Below, in pieces: positions 7,375 to 16,009 of a stretch of 64,000 nt of DNA. Position 1 is the stretch's first letter; every line of letters begins with the position of its first letter. Under the pieces are notes generated by a model. The model did not search any database and was not told the origin of the DNA. It worked only from the letters and a program-made list of their open reading frames with translations. The DNA is from Oceanithermus profundus DSM 14977. GTDB taxonomy: Bacteria; Deinococcota; Deinococci; Deinococcales; Marinithermaceae. The stretch is taken from contig NC_014761.1 in assembly GCF_000183745.1 (NCBI RefSeq), positions 2,232,001-2,296,000 of the forward strand, in the 5' to 3' direction. The position numbers were made by a program, and so were the translations under genes.

Positions 7375-8445
7375 TTAATAGGGTAACGGCCAGGTGCGCA
7401 GGTAGGCGCGGATCCGGCCCCAAAGCCCCACGAGCCCCAGCGGCTCGAGGATCAAGAAGAGCAGGATCAACCCCCCGAAGACGACATTGCGCCAGGCCGC
7501 CAGCAGCGCCGCGTACTCGGGCCCGAACGCGCCCACGACGGCGTTGAGGAGCTCGGGGATGAGCATCACGAAGACGGCCCCCAGCACCGCGCCGAGCACG
7601 GTGCCGGCGCCGCCGACGATCACCATGGCCAGGTACTGCACCGAGATGCCGAAGAGGAAGTACTCGGGCGTGACCGAGCGGTAGAGGTTGGCGAGGAGAC
7701 CGCCGGCGATGCCGGCGTAGAAGGCCGAGAGCGCGAAGGCCGAGAGCTTGGCGAGCGTCAGGTTCACCCCGGCCACCTGGGCCGAGAGGTCGTTGTCGCG
7801 CACCGCGAACCAGGCGCGGCCCGCGCGGGTGGCGAGCAGCCGCTTGCCGTAGAAGAAGAGCGGCACCGCGAAGGCGAGCACCAGGTACCACAGCCGCTCG
7901 GCGCGGTCGAGCTCGAGCCCCAGCACCTCGGCCGGCGGCAGGTTGCGCCCGCGGATGCCGCCGGTGACCGGCTCCCAGTTGTTGAAGACCCACAGCGCCA
8001 GAAACTGGAAGGCCATGGTGGCGATGGCCAGGTAGACACCCTTGATGCGCAGCGAGGGCAGCCCCAGCACCACCCCGATGGCCGCGGCCACGACCCCGCC
8101 CAGGAGGATCCCCAGCGGCGCGAGCGGCCCCGCGAGGTGGCTGGCGGCGTAGGCGCCCACCCCCAGGAAGGCCGCCTGCCCCAGCGAGATCTGCCCCGCC
8201 CCGCCCACCAGCAGGTTGAGCCCCAGCGCCCCGATCGCGGCGATGGCCACGAGGGTGAGCACGTAGACCGGGTAACCGGGCAGCAACAGGGGCACGGCCA
8301 GCAGCGCCAGCAGCAAAATGGCCAGGCCCGCGCGCCCCAGCGGGGTGCTGGCGTAGGCCTCGTCGGCGGCGTAGCTCTCGCGCACCGCGCGCGCGAAGCG
8401 GCGGCTGTAGGCGTCGGTCAGCGTCTTGGCCAGCTCAAAGAACAT
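7375..8445 (-). CDS. livM: Branched-chain amino acid-type ABC transporter permease (LivM)
   Basis: 356 residues with about ten hydrophobic segments. LNLLVGGAGQISLGQAAFLGVGAYAA is the LivM signature region and GGAGTVLGAVLGA lies near the C-terminus. The N-terminal 40 residues are unusually charged and extended. Inner-membrane partner of LivH. It overlaps the preceding acyl-CoA ligase gene by 11 bases, so the permease genes are split by a ligase gene, which ties uptake to activation. Actual substrate unknown; HAAT-family importers also carry amides, urea and aromatic acids. Confidence 0.9.
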   Translation of the reverse strand: MFFELAKTLTDAYSRRFARAVRESYAADEAYASTPLGRAGLAILLLALLAVPLLLPGYPVYVLTLVAIAAIGALGLNLLVGGAGQISLGQAAFLGVGAYAASHLAGPLAPLGILLGGVVAAAIGVVLGLPSLRIKGVYLAIATMAFQFLALWVFNNWEPVTGGIRGRNLPPAEVLGLELDRAERLWYLVLAFAVPLFFYGKRLLATRAGRAWFAVRDNDLSAQVAGVNLTLAKLSAFALSAFYAGIAGGLLANLYRSVTPEYFLFGISVQYLAMVIVGGAGTVLGAVLGAVFVMLIPELLNAVVGAFGPEYAALLAAWRNVVFGGLILLFLILEPLGLVGLWGRIRAYLRTWPLPY

Positions 8446-10303
8446 CGGCGATCCTCACCTCCGCTTGCAGCACGTCCTCGCCGCCCTCGAAGCGGATGGG
8501 CAGCTCGAGCCGCACCCGCTCCGCGCCCCCGTAGAGGCCCTCGATGAGCGGCGCATAGCGCACCTCGACGACGTTGCGCTTGACCTTGCGGGTGCGGGTG
8601 ATCTCCTCGTCGTCGGGGTGCAGCTCCTTGGGCAGCACCGCGAAGCGCCGCGGGCGCAGGGCCTCGGGCATCTGGGCGCTTGCCGCGGCGATCTCGCGCG
8701 CGATCAGCTCGTAGACCTCGTCGCGCCCGGCCAGGCTCTGGTAGGTGGTGAAGGGGATGCGCCGGCGGCGCGCCCAGTTCTGCACGTTCTCGGGGTCGAT
8801 CTCGACGAGCAGGGCCACGAAGGGGCGGTCGTGGCCCAGCACCACCACCTCGCGGATGAAGGGCGAGTACTTGAGGCGGTTCTCGAGCAGCTGCGGCGCG
8901 AACCGGGTCCCGTCGGCCAGGTGCCCCACCTCCTTGAGCCGGCCCAGCACGATCAGGTGGCCGCGCTCGTCGAAGGTCCCGGCGTCGCCGCTCTTGAACC
9001 AGCCGTCCGGGGTGAAGGTCTCGCGGGTCGCTTCCTCGTTCTTGTAGTAACCCACGAAGACCTGGGGCCCCTTGACCAGGATCTCGCCCTCCTCGGAGAT
9101 CTTCACCTCGGTGCCCGGCAGCGGCGGGCCCACCGTCTCGGGCGGGGCGTCGCCGGCGGGGTGGGCGCAGGTGGACGCGGCCGTCTCCGACTGGCCGTAG
9201 ACCTGGCGGATGTCCAGGCCGATGGCGCGGTAGAAGGTGAAGACCTCGGGACCGAGCGGGGCGCCGCCGGTGATGGCCACGCGGGTGGCCGCGAGCCCCA
9301 TCCGCCCGCGCAGCGGCCGCGCCACCAGCGGGTAGGCCGCGGCCCGCGCCAGATCGAGACCCGGCCCCACGCCCTCGCCGCGGAAGCCCCGGCGCGCCCC
9401 CTCCAAAAGCGCGTCCAGACCCCAGCGGAAGACCCGCCGTTTGAGCCAGTCCGCCTCCTGCGCACGGCTCTGCACGAAGGCGGCGGCGTCCTCCCACAGC
9501 CGCGGCGGGGCCAGGTAGAAGTCGGGCTGCACCTCCTTCAGGTCCTCGGCCAGCGTGGCCGGCTCCGAGGGGAAGTGCACCAGGAGCCCCAGCGCCAGCG
9601 TCTGCACCACGGTGAGCATCTGCTCGCCGATCCAGGCGAGCGGCAGGTACGAGAACAGCCACTCGTCCCCCCGCAGGCCGAGCACGTCGCGCAGCGCGTG
9701 GTGGCCCGCCATCAGGTTGGCGTGGCTGAGCATGGCCAGCTTGCTGCGCCCGGTCGTGCCCGAGGTGGGCGCGAGCAGGGCCACGGTCTCGGGCGTAAGC
9801 GCCGCGAGCCCCGCGCGCACCGCCTCGCGGCGGGCGCGGCCGGCTTCCAGCACCGCCGAGTAGGGGCGGACCTTGTCCGACCAGTAGCGGCTCATCCCCG
9901 CCTCCTCCCAGACGAGGACGAAGCGCAGCCGGTCCAGGTGGGGCAGCACCTTGTCGAGCTGCTCCTCGTCGGCCACCACCACCCCGACGGCCTCGGCGTA
10001 TTCGAGGAACCAGCCCACCTCGTCGGCCATCGCGTCGGCGTAGAGGCCCAGCGGCAGCGCCCCCAGCGCCTGGGCCGCGAGCTCGGCGGTCACCCACTCG
10101 GGGGCGTTCCGCCCCAGCACCGCGAGCACGCCCCCGGCCCCCAGCCCCAGCGCCTCCAGGCCGCCCGCCAGGTCGAGGACCTCGTCCGCCCAGGCGCGCC
10201 AGCTGCGCGGCTGCCAGACACCCAGGCGCTTGACCCGGAGCGCCGGCGCCTGCGGGCGCACCTCGGCCCAGCGGAAGAGGGGCTCGAGCAGCGTCCCCTT
10301 CAC
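8435..10303 (-). CDS. Long-chain-type acyl-CoA synthetase (AMP-forming)
   Basis: 622 residues. P-loop LAPTSGTTGRSKLAMLSHANL, YGQSETAAS (adenylate-binding), SGDAGTF and GRLKEVGHLADG near the hinge identify an acyl-CoA synthetase of the FadD15/bacterial long-chain class. The GTG start at 10303 makes a GTGA overlap with livG; the longer open frame upstream is only livG in another frame. Intercalated between livG and livM, so it likely activates the substrate brought in by this importer. Chain length or aromatic nature of the substrate is not visible. Confidence 0.85.
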   Translation of the reverse strand: MKGTLLEPLFRWAEVRPQAPALRVKRLGVWQPRSWRAWADEVLDLAGGLEALGLGAGGVLAVLGRNAPEWVTAELAAQALGALPLGLYADAMADEVGWFLEYAEAVGVVVADEEQLDKVLPHLDRLRFVLVWEEAGMSRYWSDKVRPYSAVLEAGRARREAVRAGLAALTPETVALLAPTSGTTGRSKLAMLSHANLMAGHHALRDVLGLRGDEWLFSYLPLAWIGEQMLTVVQTLALGLLVHFPSEPATLAEDLKEVQPDFYLAPPRLWEDAAAFVQSRAQEADWLKRRVFRWGLDALLEGARRGFRGEGVGPGLDLARAAAYPLVARPLRGRMGLAATRVAITGGAPLGPEVFTFYRAIGLDIRQVYGQSETAASTCAHPAGDAPPETVGPPLPGTEVKISEEGEILVKGPQVFVGYYKNEEATRETFTPDGWFKSGDAGTFDERGHLIVLGRLKEVGHLADGTRFAPQLLENRLKYSPFIREVVVLGHDRPFVALLVEIDPENVQNWARRRRIPFTTYQSLAGRDEVYELIAREIAAASAQMPEALRPRRFAVLPKELHPDDEEITRTRKVKRNVVEVRYAPLIEGLYGGAERVRLELPIRFEGGEDVLQAEVRIADVL

Positions 10304-11049
10304 GCCTCCGCCCCCAGGTAGGCCTCGACGACGCGCGGGTTCTCGCGCGCCCCGGCGGGCTCGCCCTCGTAGAGCACCTCGCCGTAGGAGAGCACCAGGA
10401 CGCCGTCGGAGAGCTCCATCACCGCGCGCAGGTCGTGCTCGACCCAGACGAGGGTCACCCCCCACTCGCGGCGGGCGTCGAGCAGGTAGCGGGCCAGGTC
10501 CTGCTTCTCCTCGAGCGCCAGCCCCGCCATCGGCTCGTCGAGCAGCAGCAGCTTGGGCCGCCCCGCCAGCGCCCGCGCCACCTCCACCCGCTTCTGCAGC
10601 CCGTAGGGCAGCATCCCCGCGGGCACGTTGCGGTAGGGGGCGAGGTGCAGGTAGTCCATCACCTCTTCCGCCCAGGCGCGCGCCGCTTGTTCGCGGCGGG
10701 CCCGCGGCAAGAGCGCCGGGTAGCCGAAGCGCAGGTCGGCCCCCAGCTTGACGTTCTCGAGCGCGGTCATCCCGCGAAAGATCTCCAGGTTCTGGAAGGT
10801 GCGCCCCAGCCCCAGGCGGGTGCGCGCCTGGGGGCTGTGGCCGTCCAGGTCGCGCCCGTCGAAGCGCACGTGCCCCTGCTGGGGCCGGTAGAGGCCCGAG
10901 AGCACGTTGAGCAGGCTCGTCTTGCCCGCGCCGTTGGGCCCGATGATCGCGTAGAACGCGCCCGCGGGCACCTGGAAACTCACGTCCGCGAGGGCGAGCA
11001 CCCCCTTGAAGCGCAGCGTTACGTGTTCGACCGAGAGCAGCGGTTCCAC
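10300..11049 (-). CDS. livG: ABC transporter ATP-binding protein (LivG)
   Basis: 249 residues. Walker A GPNGAGKTSLLN, LivG-type TFQNLEIF, a weak signature (LPYGLQKRVEVARAL, lacking the usual LSGGQ), Walker B LLLLDEPMAGL and the switch His in VEHDL. GTG start at 11049 with GGAGG four bases before it. The altered signature motif is common in LivG proteins. Works with LivF as an ATPase heterodimer on the cytoplasmic side of the importer. Confidence 0.9.
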   Translation of the reverse strand: MEPLLSVEHVTLRFKGVLALADVSFQVPAGAFYAIIGPNGAGKTSLLNVLSGLYRPQQGHVRFDGRDLDGHSPQARTRLGLGRTFQNLEIFRGMTALENVKLGADLRFGYPALLPRARREQAARAWAEEVMDYLHLAPYRNVPAGMLPYGLQKRVEVARALAGRPKLLLLDEPMAGLALEEKQDLARYLLDARREWGVTLVWVEHDLRAVMELSDGVLVLSYGEVLYEGEPAGARENPRVVEAYLGAEA

Positions 11050-11057
11050 CCTACCTC

Positions 11058-11834
11058 CTAGATCCAGCGCTTGCGCCGGCGGTAACGCTTGGCGCCCAGG
11101 AAGCCGCCCGCGCCGGCGCCCAGGTAGAACTCCATCACGTCGGCGTCGCGCTCGGCCGCCTCGCGTTCGCCCTCGAAGACGACGCGGCCGTGCTCGAGCA
11201 CGTAGACGCGGTGGGCCAGCTTCATGGCCGCGCGGGCGTTCTGCTCGACGAGCAAGAGCGCCATGCCCTTTTCGCGGTGCATCCGCGCCAGCACCTCGAA
11301 CAGCTCCTCGACCAAGAGCGGCGCGAGCCCCAGCGAGGGCTCGTCGACGACCAGGACCTTCGGGTCGGTGATCAGCGCCATCCCCAGCACCAGCATCTGT
11401 TGCTCGCCGCCCGAGAGGTAGCCGCCCTGCTCGTGGCTGCGCTCGGCCAGGCGCGGAAACCAGTGGAAGACCTCGTCCATGCGCGCCGCCAACTCGCCCG
11501 CGGGCAGGCGGTGCCCGGCGGCGCGCAGGTTCTCGCGCACGGTCAGGTAACGGAAGATGGGCCGGCCCTCGAGTACCGCGGTGAGCCCCTGGCGGTGCAC
11601 CGCCAGCGCCCCGGCGGCGGTGACGTCGCGTCCGCCCAGCTCGATGCGCCCGTCGCTGACGCGCCCCTCGTAGCTGGGCAGCAGCCCCGCCAGCGCCCGC
11701 ACCAGCGTGCTCTTGCCCGCGCCGTTGGGGCCCAGCACGGCCACGGCCTCGCCCCGCGCGAGCTCGAGCGATACGCCGTCGAGCGCCAGGATGACGCCGC
11801 GGTAGAGGGCCTTCAGGTTCTCGACCTTCAGCAC
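11058..11834 (-). CDS. livF: ABC transporter ATP-binding protein (LivF)
   Basis: 258 residues. Walker A GPNGAGKSTLV, LSGGEQQML signature, Walker B VLVVDEPSLGLAP and VEQNAR at the switch position; VLEGRPIFRYLTVRENL is typical LivF text. A basic C-terminal tail (AKRYRRRKRW) extends beyond the usual end at about 235. GTG start at 11834. Lies between livH and livG in the operon. Confidence 0.9.
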   Translation of the reverse strand: MLKVENLKALYRGVILALDGVSLELARGEAVAVLGPNGAGKSTLVRALAGLLPSYEGRVSDGRIELGGRDVTAAGALAVHRQGLTAVLEGRPIFRYLTVRENLRAAGHRLPAGELAARMDEVFHWFPRLAERSHEQGGYLSGGEQQMLVLGMALITDPKVLVVDEPSLGLAPLLVEELFEVLARMHREKGMALLLVEQNARAAMKLAHRVYVLEHGRVVFEGEREAAERDADVMEFYLGAGAGGFLGAKRYRRRKRWI

Positions 11835-11835
11835 C

Positions 11836-12711
11836 TCACACCCTTTCGATGTCGCGCCGCCCGAAGAGGCCGTAGGGCCTCACCAGGACGACGATCAGGA
11901 CGATGACGAAGGGAATGGCCTCGCTGATGCCGGGCAGGTAGGCCTCGAGGTAGCCCTTGGAGAGCGCCTCGGCGACGCCCACGATCAGGCCCGCCACCAG
12001 CGCGCCCCCCACGGACTCGAGCCCGCCCAGGATGGTGACCGGGAAAACCATCAGCCCCAGCTGCACCAGGTGCGGCCCCACCCCCGACAGCCCCGCGAGC
12101 AGCGCCCCGCCCACCGCAGCCAGCGCCGCCGAGAGGCCCCAGACCGCGGTGACGATGCGCGGCGCCGGGATCCCCATGGCCAGCGCCGCCACCTCGCTCT
12201 CGCTGACCGCGCGGATGAGCACGCCCCAGCGGCTCTTCTGCAGGAAGTAGATCAGCCCCAGGGCCACCGGCAGGCTGATGGCCAGGCTCCAGAAGGCGCG
12301 CGGCGGCAGGATCAGCTCGCCGAAGGTGAGCAGCACCGGCGGCAGGCTGCCCGAGAGGTACTTCTGGTCGGGCCCCCAGACGAGCTGGGCGGCGCCGTCG
12401 AGGGTGAGGGCGAGGCCGATCGTCGCCATGATCACCGCGACGACCGAGCGCCCGATCAGGGGCCGCACGAAGGCACGCTCCACCCCCACGCCCACCAGGA
12501 AGGCGACGGGCAGCGCCCCCAGCATGGCCAGCGGCAGCGGCAGGAAGTGGGCCAGCGTGAAGGTGACGTACCCCCCGACCAACAGGAACTCGCCGATCGC
12601 GAAGTTGACCACCGAGGTGGCGCGGTAGACGAGCACGAAACCCATGCTCATGAGCGCGTAGAGCGCCCCGGTCGCCACCCCGGTGAGCAGCAGTTGCCAG
12701 AAGAACGTCAC
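11836..12711 (-). CDS. livH: Branched-chain amino acid-type ABC transporter permease (LivH)
   Basis: 291 residues with about eight membrane segments. YALMSMGFVLVYRATSVVNFAIGEF is the LivH signature and FPVTILGGLESVGGALVAGL the cytoplasmic coupling loop. The GTG start at 12711 gives a GTGA overlap with the substrate-binding protein gene; a longer frame is rejected because it lies inside that gene. Confidence 0.92.
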   Translation of the reverse strand: MTFFWQLLLTGVATGALYALMSMGFVLVYRATSVVNFAIGEFLLVGGYVTFTLAHFLPLPLAMLGALPVAFLVGVGVERAFVRPLIGRSVVAVIMATIGLALTLDGAAQLVWGPDQKYLSGSLPPVLLTFGELILPPRAFWSLAISLPVALGLIYFLQKSRWGVLIRAVSESEVAALAMGIPAPRIVTAVWGLSAALAAVGGALLAGLSGVGPHLVQLGLMVFPVTILGGLESVGGALVAGLIVGVAEALSKGYLEAYLPGISEAIPFVIVLIVVLVRPYGLFGRRDIERV

Positions 12712-13895
12712 GCCAGTTCGAGCCAGTCGGTCAGCGGTTCGTAGATGCCCTTGCCTGCGTTGGCGCGGTAGAGCCGGGTGTAGGGCAGCCGGTGGTTGAC
12801 GAAGCGCATCGAGTGGATCAGCCCCATGGCGTCGTAGTCCCACATCTTGCCGAGCGCCTTGGTGATCCCGGGCCGGGTCAGCTCACCGGCGGCGGCGGCG
12901 CGGCGCATTGCCTCGCCCACGGCCACGCCCACGAAGAAGGCGCCCATGTAGAAGGTGGTCAGGTAGCCGGGCTCCTTGCCCTTCGAGGCGCGCAACTTGT
13001 AGATCTCCTGCACCGCGGGTACGCTCTTGTCGTAGGAGTAGGCGTTGTGGTAGGTGGCGATGAAGCCGTCGGCGGCGGGGCCGGCGCGCTTCATGAGGAT
13101 GACCTCCGAGGAGTAGTAGGTGCCCATGAAGGTGGCGTTCAGGCCGTACTCGCGCGCGGTCTTGACGAGCAGCGGCTCGGCGGTGAGCACGTAGCCCTGG
13201 GTGAGGACGAAGTCGGGCTTGGCCTGGCGCAGCTTGAGGATGGTGGGGGTGGCGTCCGAGAGCACCAGCGGCGTGACCTCCTCGGCCACGATGGGCAGGC
13301 CCAGCTGCGCGGCGCGCTTCTTGACGTAGGGGATGGGGTCGCGCCCGAACTCGCTGTTCGAGTGCACCAGGGCGATGCGCGCCCCCGGCTTCTTCTCGTG
13401 GATGTAGCGCAGGAGCGCCTCCATCATGTCGGAGTAGGTGGGCCCGAAGACCCAGATCCCCGGGTACTTCTCGGGGTCGGCGAGCTCGCTCGAGTAGGAG
13501 GTGGCCGAGTAGGGCACCCCGATGCGGGCGATCTCCGGCGCCAGCGCCTTGGAAAGCCCGGTGGAGTCGCCGTAGACGAAGAGCAGCTCCTCGGGGCTCT
13601 CCTTGCCGATCACCCGGTTGAAGGCCGCCGTGCCCTTGGCGACGTCGTAGCCGGTGTCCTCGACGATCAGCTCGAGCTTGCGCCCGCCGACGCCGCCCAT
13701 CACCTCGTTGACGTAGTCGGTGGCGTCGCGGAAGGCGTCGAGCGCGGCGTTGCCCGCGAAGGCGAAGGGGCCCGTGAGCGGCAGCAGCGCCGCCAGCTTG
13801 ACCGGGCGCGCCTGCGCCCGGGCGAACCAAGGCACGCCAAAAGCGGCCGCGGTTCCGATACCGGTTTGGAGCAGTTGCCTACGTGTGATCTTCAT
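12708..13895 (-). CDS. livK: ABC transporter substrate-binding protein, Tat-exported
   Basis: 395 residues, periplasmic-binding fold type I (HAAT family). The N-terminus MKITRRQLLQTG is a twin-arginine export signal ending near ARAQA, so the protein is exported folded; the Tat genes are a few kb away. LLPLTGPFAFAGNAALDAF and VVEDTGYD-like text follow the LivK pattern. ATG at 13895 has GGGAGGG upstream; in-frame sequence before it is not coding. First gene of the seven-gene operon. The ligand is unknown; the neighbouring CoA ligases suggest a carboxylic acid. Confidence 0.9.
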   Translation of the reverse strand: MKITRRQLLQTGIGTAAAFGVPWFARAQARPVKLAALLPLTGPFAFAGNAALDAFRDATDYVNEVMGGVGGRKLELIVEDTGYDVAKGTAAFNRVIGKESPEELLFVYGDSTGLSKALAPEIARIGVPYSATSYSSELADPEKYPGIWVFGPTYSDMMEALLRYIHEKKPGARIALVHSNSEFGRDPIPYVKKRAAQLGLPIVAEEVTPLVLSDATPTILKLRQAKPDFVLTQGYVLTAEPLLVKTAREYGLNATFMGTYYSSEVILMKRAGPAADGFIATYHNAYSYDKSVPAVQEIYKLRASKGKEPGYLTTFYMGAFFVGVAVGEAMRRAAAAGELTRPGITKALGKMWDYDAMGLIHSMRFVNHRLPYTRLYRANAGKGIYEPLTDWLELA

Positions 13896-13932
13896 ACGTC
13901 CCTCCCGTCCCTGCTTGTGGTTTGGGTCCCAG

Positions 13933-13961
13933 TTTATACCAAACCTCCACCTGCTCCACAA
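13933..13961 (-). promoter_or_regulatory. Promoter of the liv operon
   Basis: TTGTGG (13956-13961) and TATAAA (13933-13938) with a 17-base spacer, about 37 bases upstream of the substrate-binding protein start. This is one of the best sigma-70-type promoters in the window. Confidence 0.65.
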
Positions 13962-14161
13962 GACCCGCCCCTGGAGCCGGTTTCTGCCCAAACTAGGGAA
14001 AAGCGTAGCCCCGGCGTATGCAACCGCCGGGAAGCGGGTCCGCCGCCTGGGGATCGCGGCCCGCGCCACGGGCCTCTCAGCTGCGATTCATTTGCAACTA
14101 GGGCCGCGGCGCGGCCAAAGCCGATGCGCTTCGGCCGTTTCGACTTCGTAAAGCTATACGT

Positions 14162-14247
14162 TTATCCACACGCTGCATATTCGGGGTTTTTGCGATGGGC
14201 ATCGCGGTTTTTCGGATCTCCACATTTATATTCACAGGTTATCCACA
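14162..14247 (+). other. Pair of perfect DnaA boxes in an AT-richer gap
   Basis: TTATCCACA occurs at 14162-14170 and again at 14239-14247; the second overlaps the stop codon of trpF. Between them are AT-rich stretches and a near match (TATTCACAG). No dnaA or dnaN gene is in the window. Could be a DnaA-titration or regulatory site, or part of an origin. Confidence 0.5.
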
Positions 14248-14850
14248 GCCCCGGCGCACCCGCTGTAGAAAAGCCCGCATCCGCGCCTCGTCTTTCACCC
14301 CCGGCGCCGACTCCACGCCGCTCGAGACGTCCACGGCGTAGGGGCAGACCCGCGTGAAGAGCTCGGGCAGGCGCTCCGGCGTAAGCCCGCCGGCCACGAT
14401 CAGGCGGGGATGGTCCGCCAGCGGCTCGAGCCAGCCCCAGTCGTAGGCCTCGCCGCTTCCGGGCCGCGGCCCGTCCACCAGCAGCGCGTCGGCGGGGTAC
14501 GCCACGAGCGCCGGGTCGGGCGGCCCCGCAAGCCGCACCGCCTTGATCACCGGCAGGTGGCGCCGCAGGGCCTCGGCCCACTCGGGCGGCTCCTCGCCGT
14601 GGAGCTGCACCGCCGAGAGGCGCGCGCGCCGCGCCACCTCCAGCACCTCGGCCGGCGGCGCGTCCACGAAGACGCCCACCCGCGCCACGAAAGGGCCCAG
14701 CCGCGCCCCGATGGCCGCCGCCTGCTCGGGGGTGACGCGCCGCTTGGAAGGGGCGAAGACGAACCCCACCGCCCAGGCCCCCAGCCGCTCGGCGGCGAGG
14801 GCGTCTTCCGCGCGGGTGAGGCCGCACACCTTGGCGCGCACCGGCTCCAT
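14239..14850 (-). CDS. trpF: Phosphoribosylanthranilate isomerase
   Basis: 203 residues, normal length for TrpF. KVCGLTRAEDA carries the catalytic Cys, VGFVFAPSKRRVT and VQLHGEEPPEWA follow, and LLVDGPRPGSGEAYDWGWL contains the catalytic Asp; AVDVSSGVESAPGVKD is the phosphate-binding end. Third step-enzyme of tryptophan synthesis from chorismate. Stands alone, away from other trp genes. The ATG at 14850 is six bases after a TAGGCT box, so the message is probably leaderless. Confidence 0.95.
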   Translation of the reverse strand: MEPVRAKVCGLTRAEDALAAERLGAWAVGFVFAPSKRRVTPEQAAAIGARLGPFVARVGVFVDAPPAEVLEVARRARLSAVQLHGEEPPEWAEALRRHLPVIKAVRLAGPPDPALVAYPADALLVDGPRPGSGEAYDWGWLEPLADHPRLIVAGGLTPERLPELFTRVCPYAVDVSSGVESAPGVKDEARMRAFLQRVRRGCG

Positions 14851-14856
14851 AGGCCC

Positions 14857-14862
14857 AGCCTA
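14857..14862 (-). promoter_or_regulatory. -10 box of leaderless trpF
   Basis: TAGGCT, six bases before the trpF ATG, without a Shine-Dalgarno site. Confidence 0.5.
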
Positions 14863-14916
14863 ATGCATTAAACCGGGCTTAACCCGTCCCACATCGCCCC
14901 CGCGCGCGGCAAGCGC

Positions 14917-14922
14917 TATCCT
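14917..14922 (+). promoter_or_regulatory. -10 box of leaderless small secreted-protein gene
   Basis: TATCCT, six bases before the ATG at 14929. Confidence 0.5.
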
Positions 14923-14928
14923 AAGGAC

Positions 14929-15330
14929 ATGGTCGGCCTCCTGCTCACCGCCGTGCTCGCCCTGGCCCCGCTGCCGGGCCTGCCGGCGCTGCCCGACGGC
15001 ACCGAGGTGCGCATCGTCTCGCCGAACCTGCGCACCGTCTACCTGTTCTGGCGCATCGAGCAGGGGGCGCTGCGGCTGAAGGCGCGCCCGATCCGCCCCC
15101 CGGAGAACGCGAGCATCCGGCTGATCGTCAAGACCGGCCGCAGCCTGCACATCTACGAAGGGCGCGTGCGCGGCGACGACATCTACCTGCTGCTCGACAC
15201 CGGCATCGTCAGCCTGCGCGAGACCTTCATACGGGTCTACCACCTGCGCACCTCCAAGGCGCTGGACTTCTGGAGGGAAAGGAGGGAGGGTGAACCCCGC
15301 ACACCCCGAACCTACCCCCGAAGACCCTAA
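14929..15330 (+). CDS. Small exported protein of unknown function, upstream of two-component system
   Basis: 133 residues with a hydrophobic N-terminus (MVGLLLTAVLALAPLPGLPA) that looks like a signal peptide, then a compact beta-rich region (VRIVSPNLRTVYLFWR, IRLIVKTGRSLHIYEG). The C-terminus is basic and Pro-rich and overlaps the response regulator start by 41 bases, so the end may be read through. I recognise no family. First in an apparent three-gene unit with the response regulator and histidine kinase, so it may be a periplasmic sensor accessory; this is inference. Confidence 0.6.
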   Translation: MVGLLLTAVLALAPLPGLPALPDGTEVRIVSPNLRTVYLFWRIEQGALRLKARPIRPPENASIRLIVKTGRSLHIYEGRVRGDDIYLLLDTGIVSLRETFIRVYHLRTSKALDFWRERREGEPRTPRTYPRRP

Positions 15331-15997
15331 ACGCATCCTGATCATCGAGGACGACCCCGAGATCGCCAGCCTGCTCCAGGCCGAGCTGGGCGAGGCCGGC
15401 TACCGGGTGGACTGGGCGCCCGGGGGGATGCAGGGCCTCGTCAAGCTGCGCGAAGATCCGCCCCACCTGATCGTCCTCGACCTGGGGCTGCCCGACCTCG
15501 ACGGCTCCGAGATCGCACGGCGCGCCAAGCAGCACGGCGACGTGCCCATCATCGTGCTCACGGCCACCGACGCGGTGGAGCGCAAGGTGCAGCTGCTGCT
15601 CGGCGGCGCCGACGACTACCTGACCAAGCCCTTCCACCCCGCCGAGCTGCTGGCGCGCATCCAGGTGCAGCTGCGCCGCGGCGAGGGCGGCGAGGTGCGG
15701 CGCGTCGGCGACCTGGAGATCGAGGTCGAGACGCGCCGGGTGCGCGCCGGCGGCCGCGAGGTGGCCCTCTCGCCCAAGGAGTTCGCGCTGCTCGAGCTGC
15801 TCTCCAGCCGACCCGGCCGCGTCTTCAGCCGCGACGAGATCGCCCGCCACATCTGGGGCAAGCCGCTGGAGACCGAGTCGAACGTCGTGGACGTGCACGT
15901 CGCCAACCTGCGCGCCAAGCTGCGCGAGGCGGGGGCCTACGGCTACCTGCGCACGGTCCGCGGCGTCGGCTACGCGCTGCGCAAGCCGGCGTCGTAG
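15290..15997 (+). CDS. OmpR/PhoB-family response regulator
   Basis: 235 residues. Receiver domain with acidic pair in LIIEDDPE, phosphoacceptor Asp64 in VLDLGLPD, Thr in VLTATD and Lys in LTKPFHP; then a winged-helix DNA-binding domain ending in TVRGVGYALRKP. GTG start at 15290, preceded by AGGAGGGAG. Paired with the histidine kinase 12 bases downstream. The target genes are unknown; the preceding secreted protein gene is a plausible one. Confidence 0.93.
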   Translation: MNPAHPEPTPEDPKRILIIEDDPEIASLLQAELGEAGYRVDWAPGGMQGLVKLREDPPHLIVLDLGLPDLDGSEIARRAKQHGDVPIIVLTATDAVERKVQLLLGGADDYLTKPFHPAELLARIQVQLRRGEGGEVRRVGDLEIEVETRRVRAGGREVALSPKEFALLELLSSRPGRVFSRDEIARHIWGKPLETESNVVDVHVANLRAKLREAGAYGYLRTVRGVGYALRKPAS

Positions 15998-16009
15998 CAG
16001 AATACGGTT

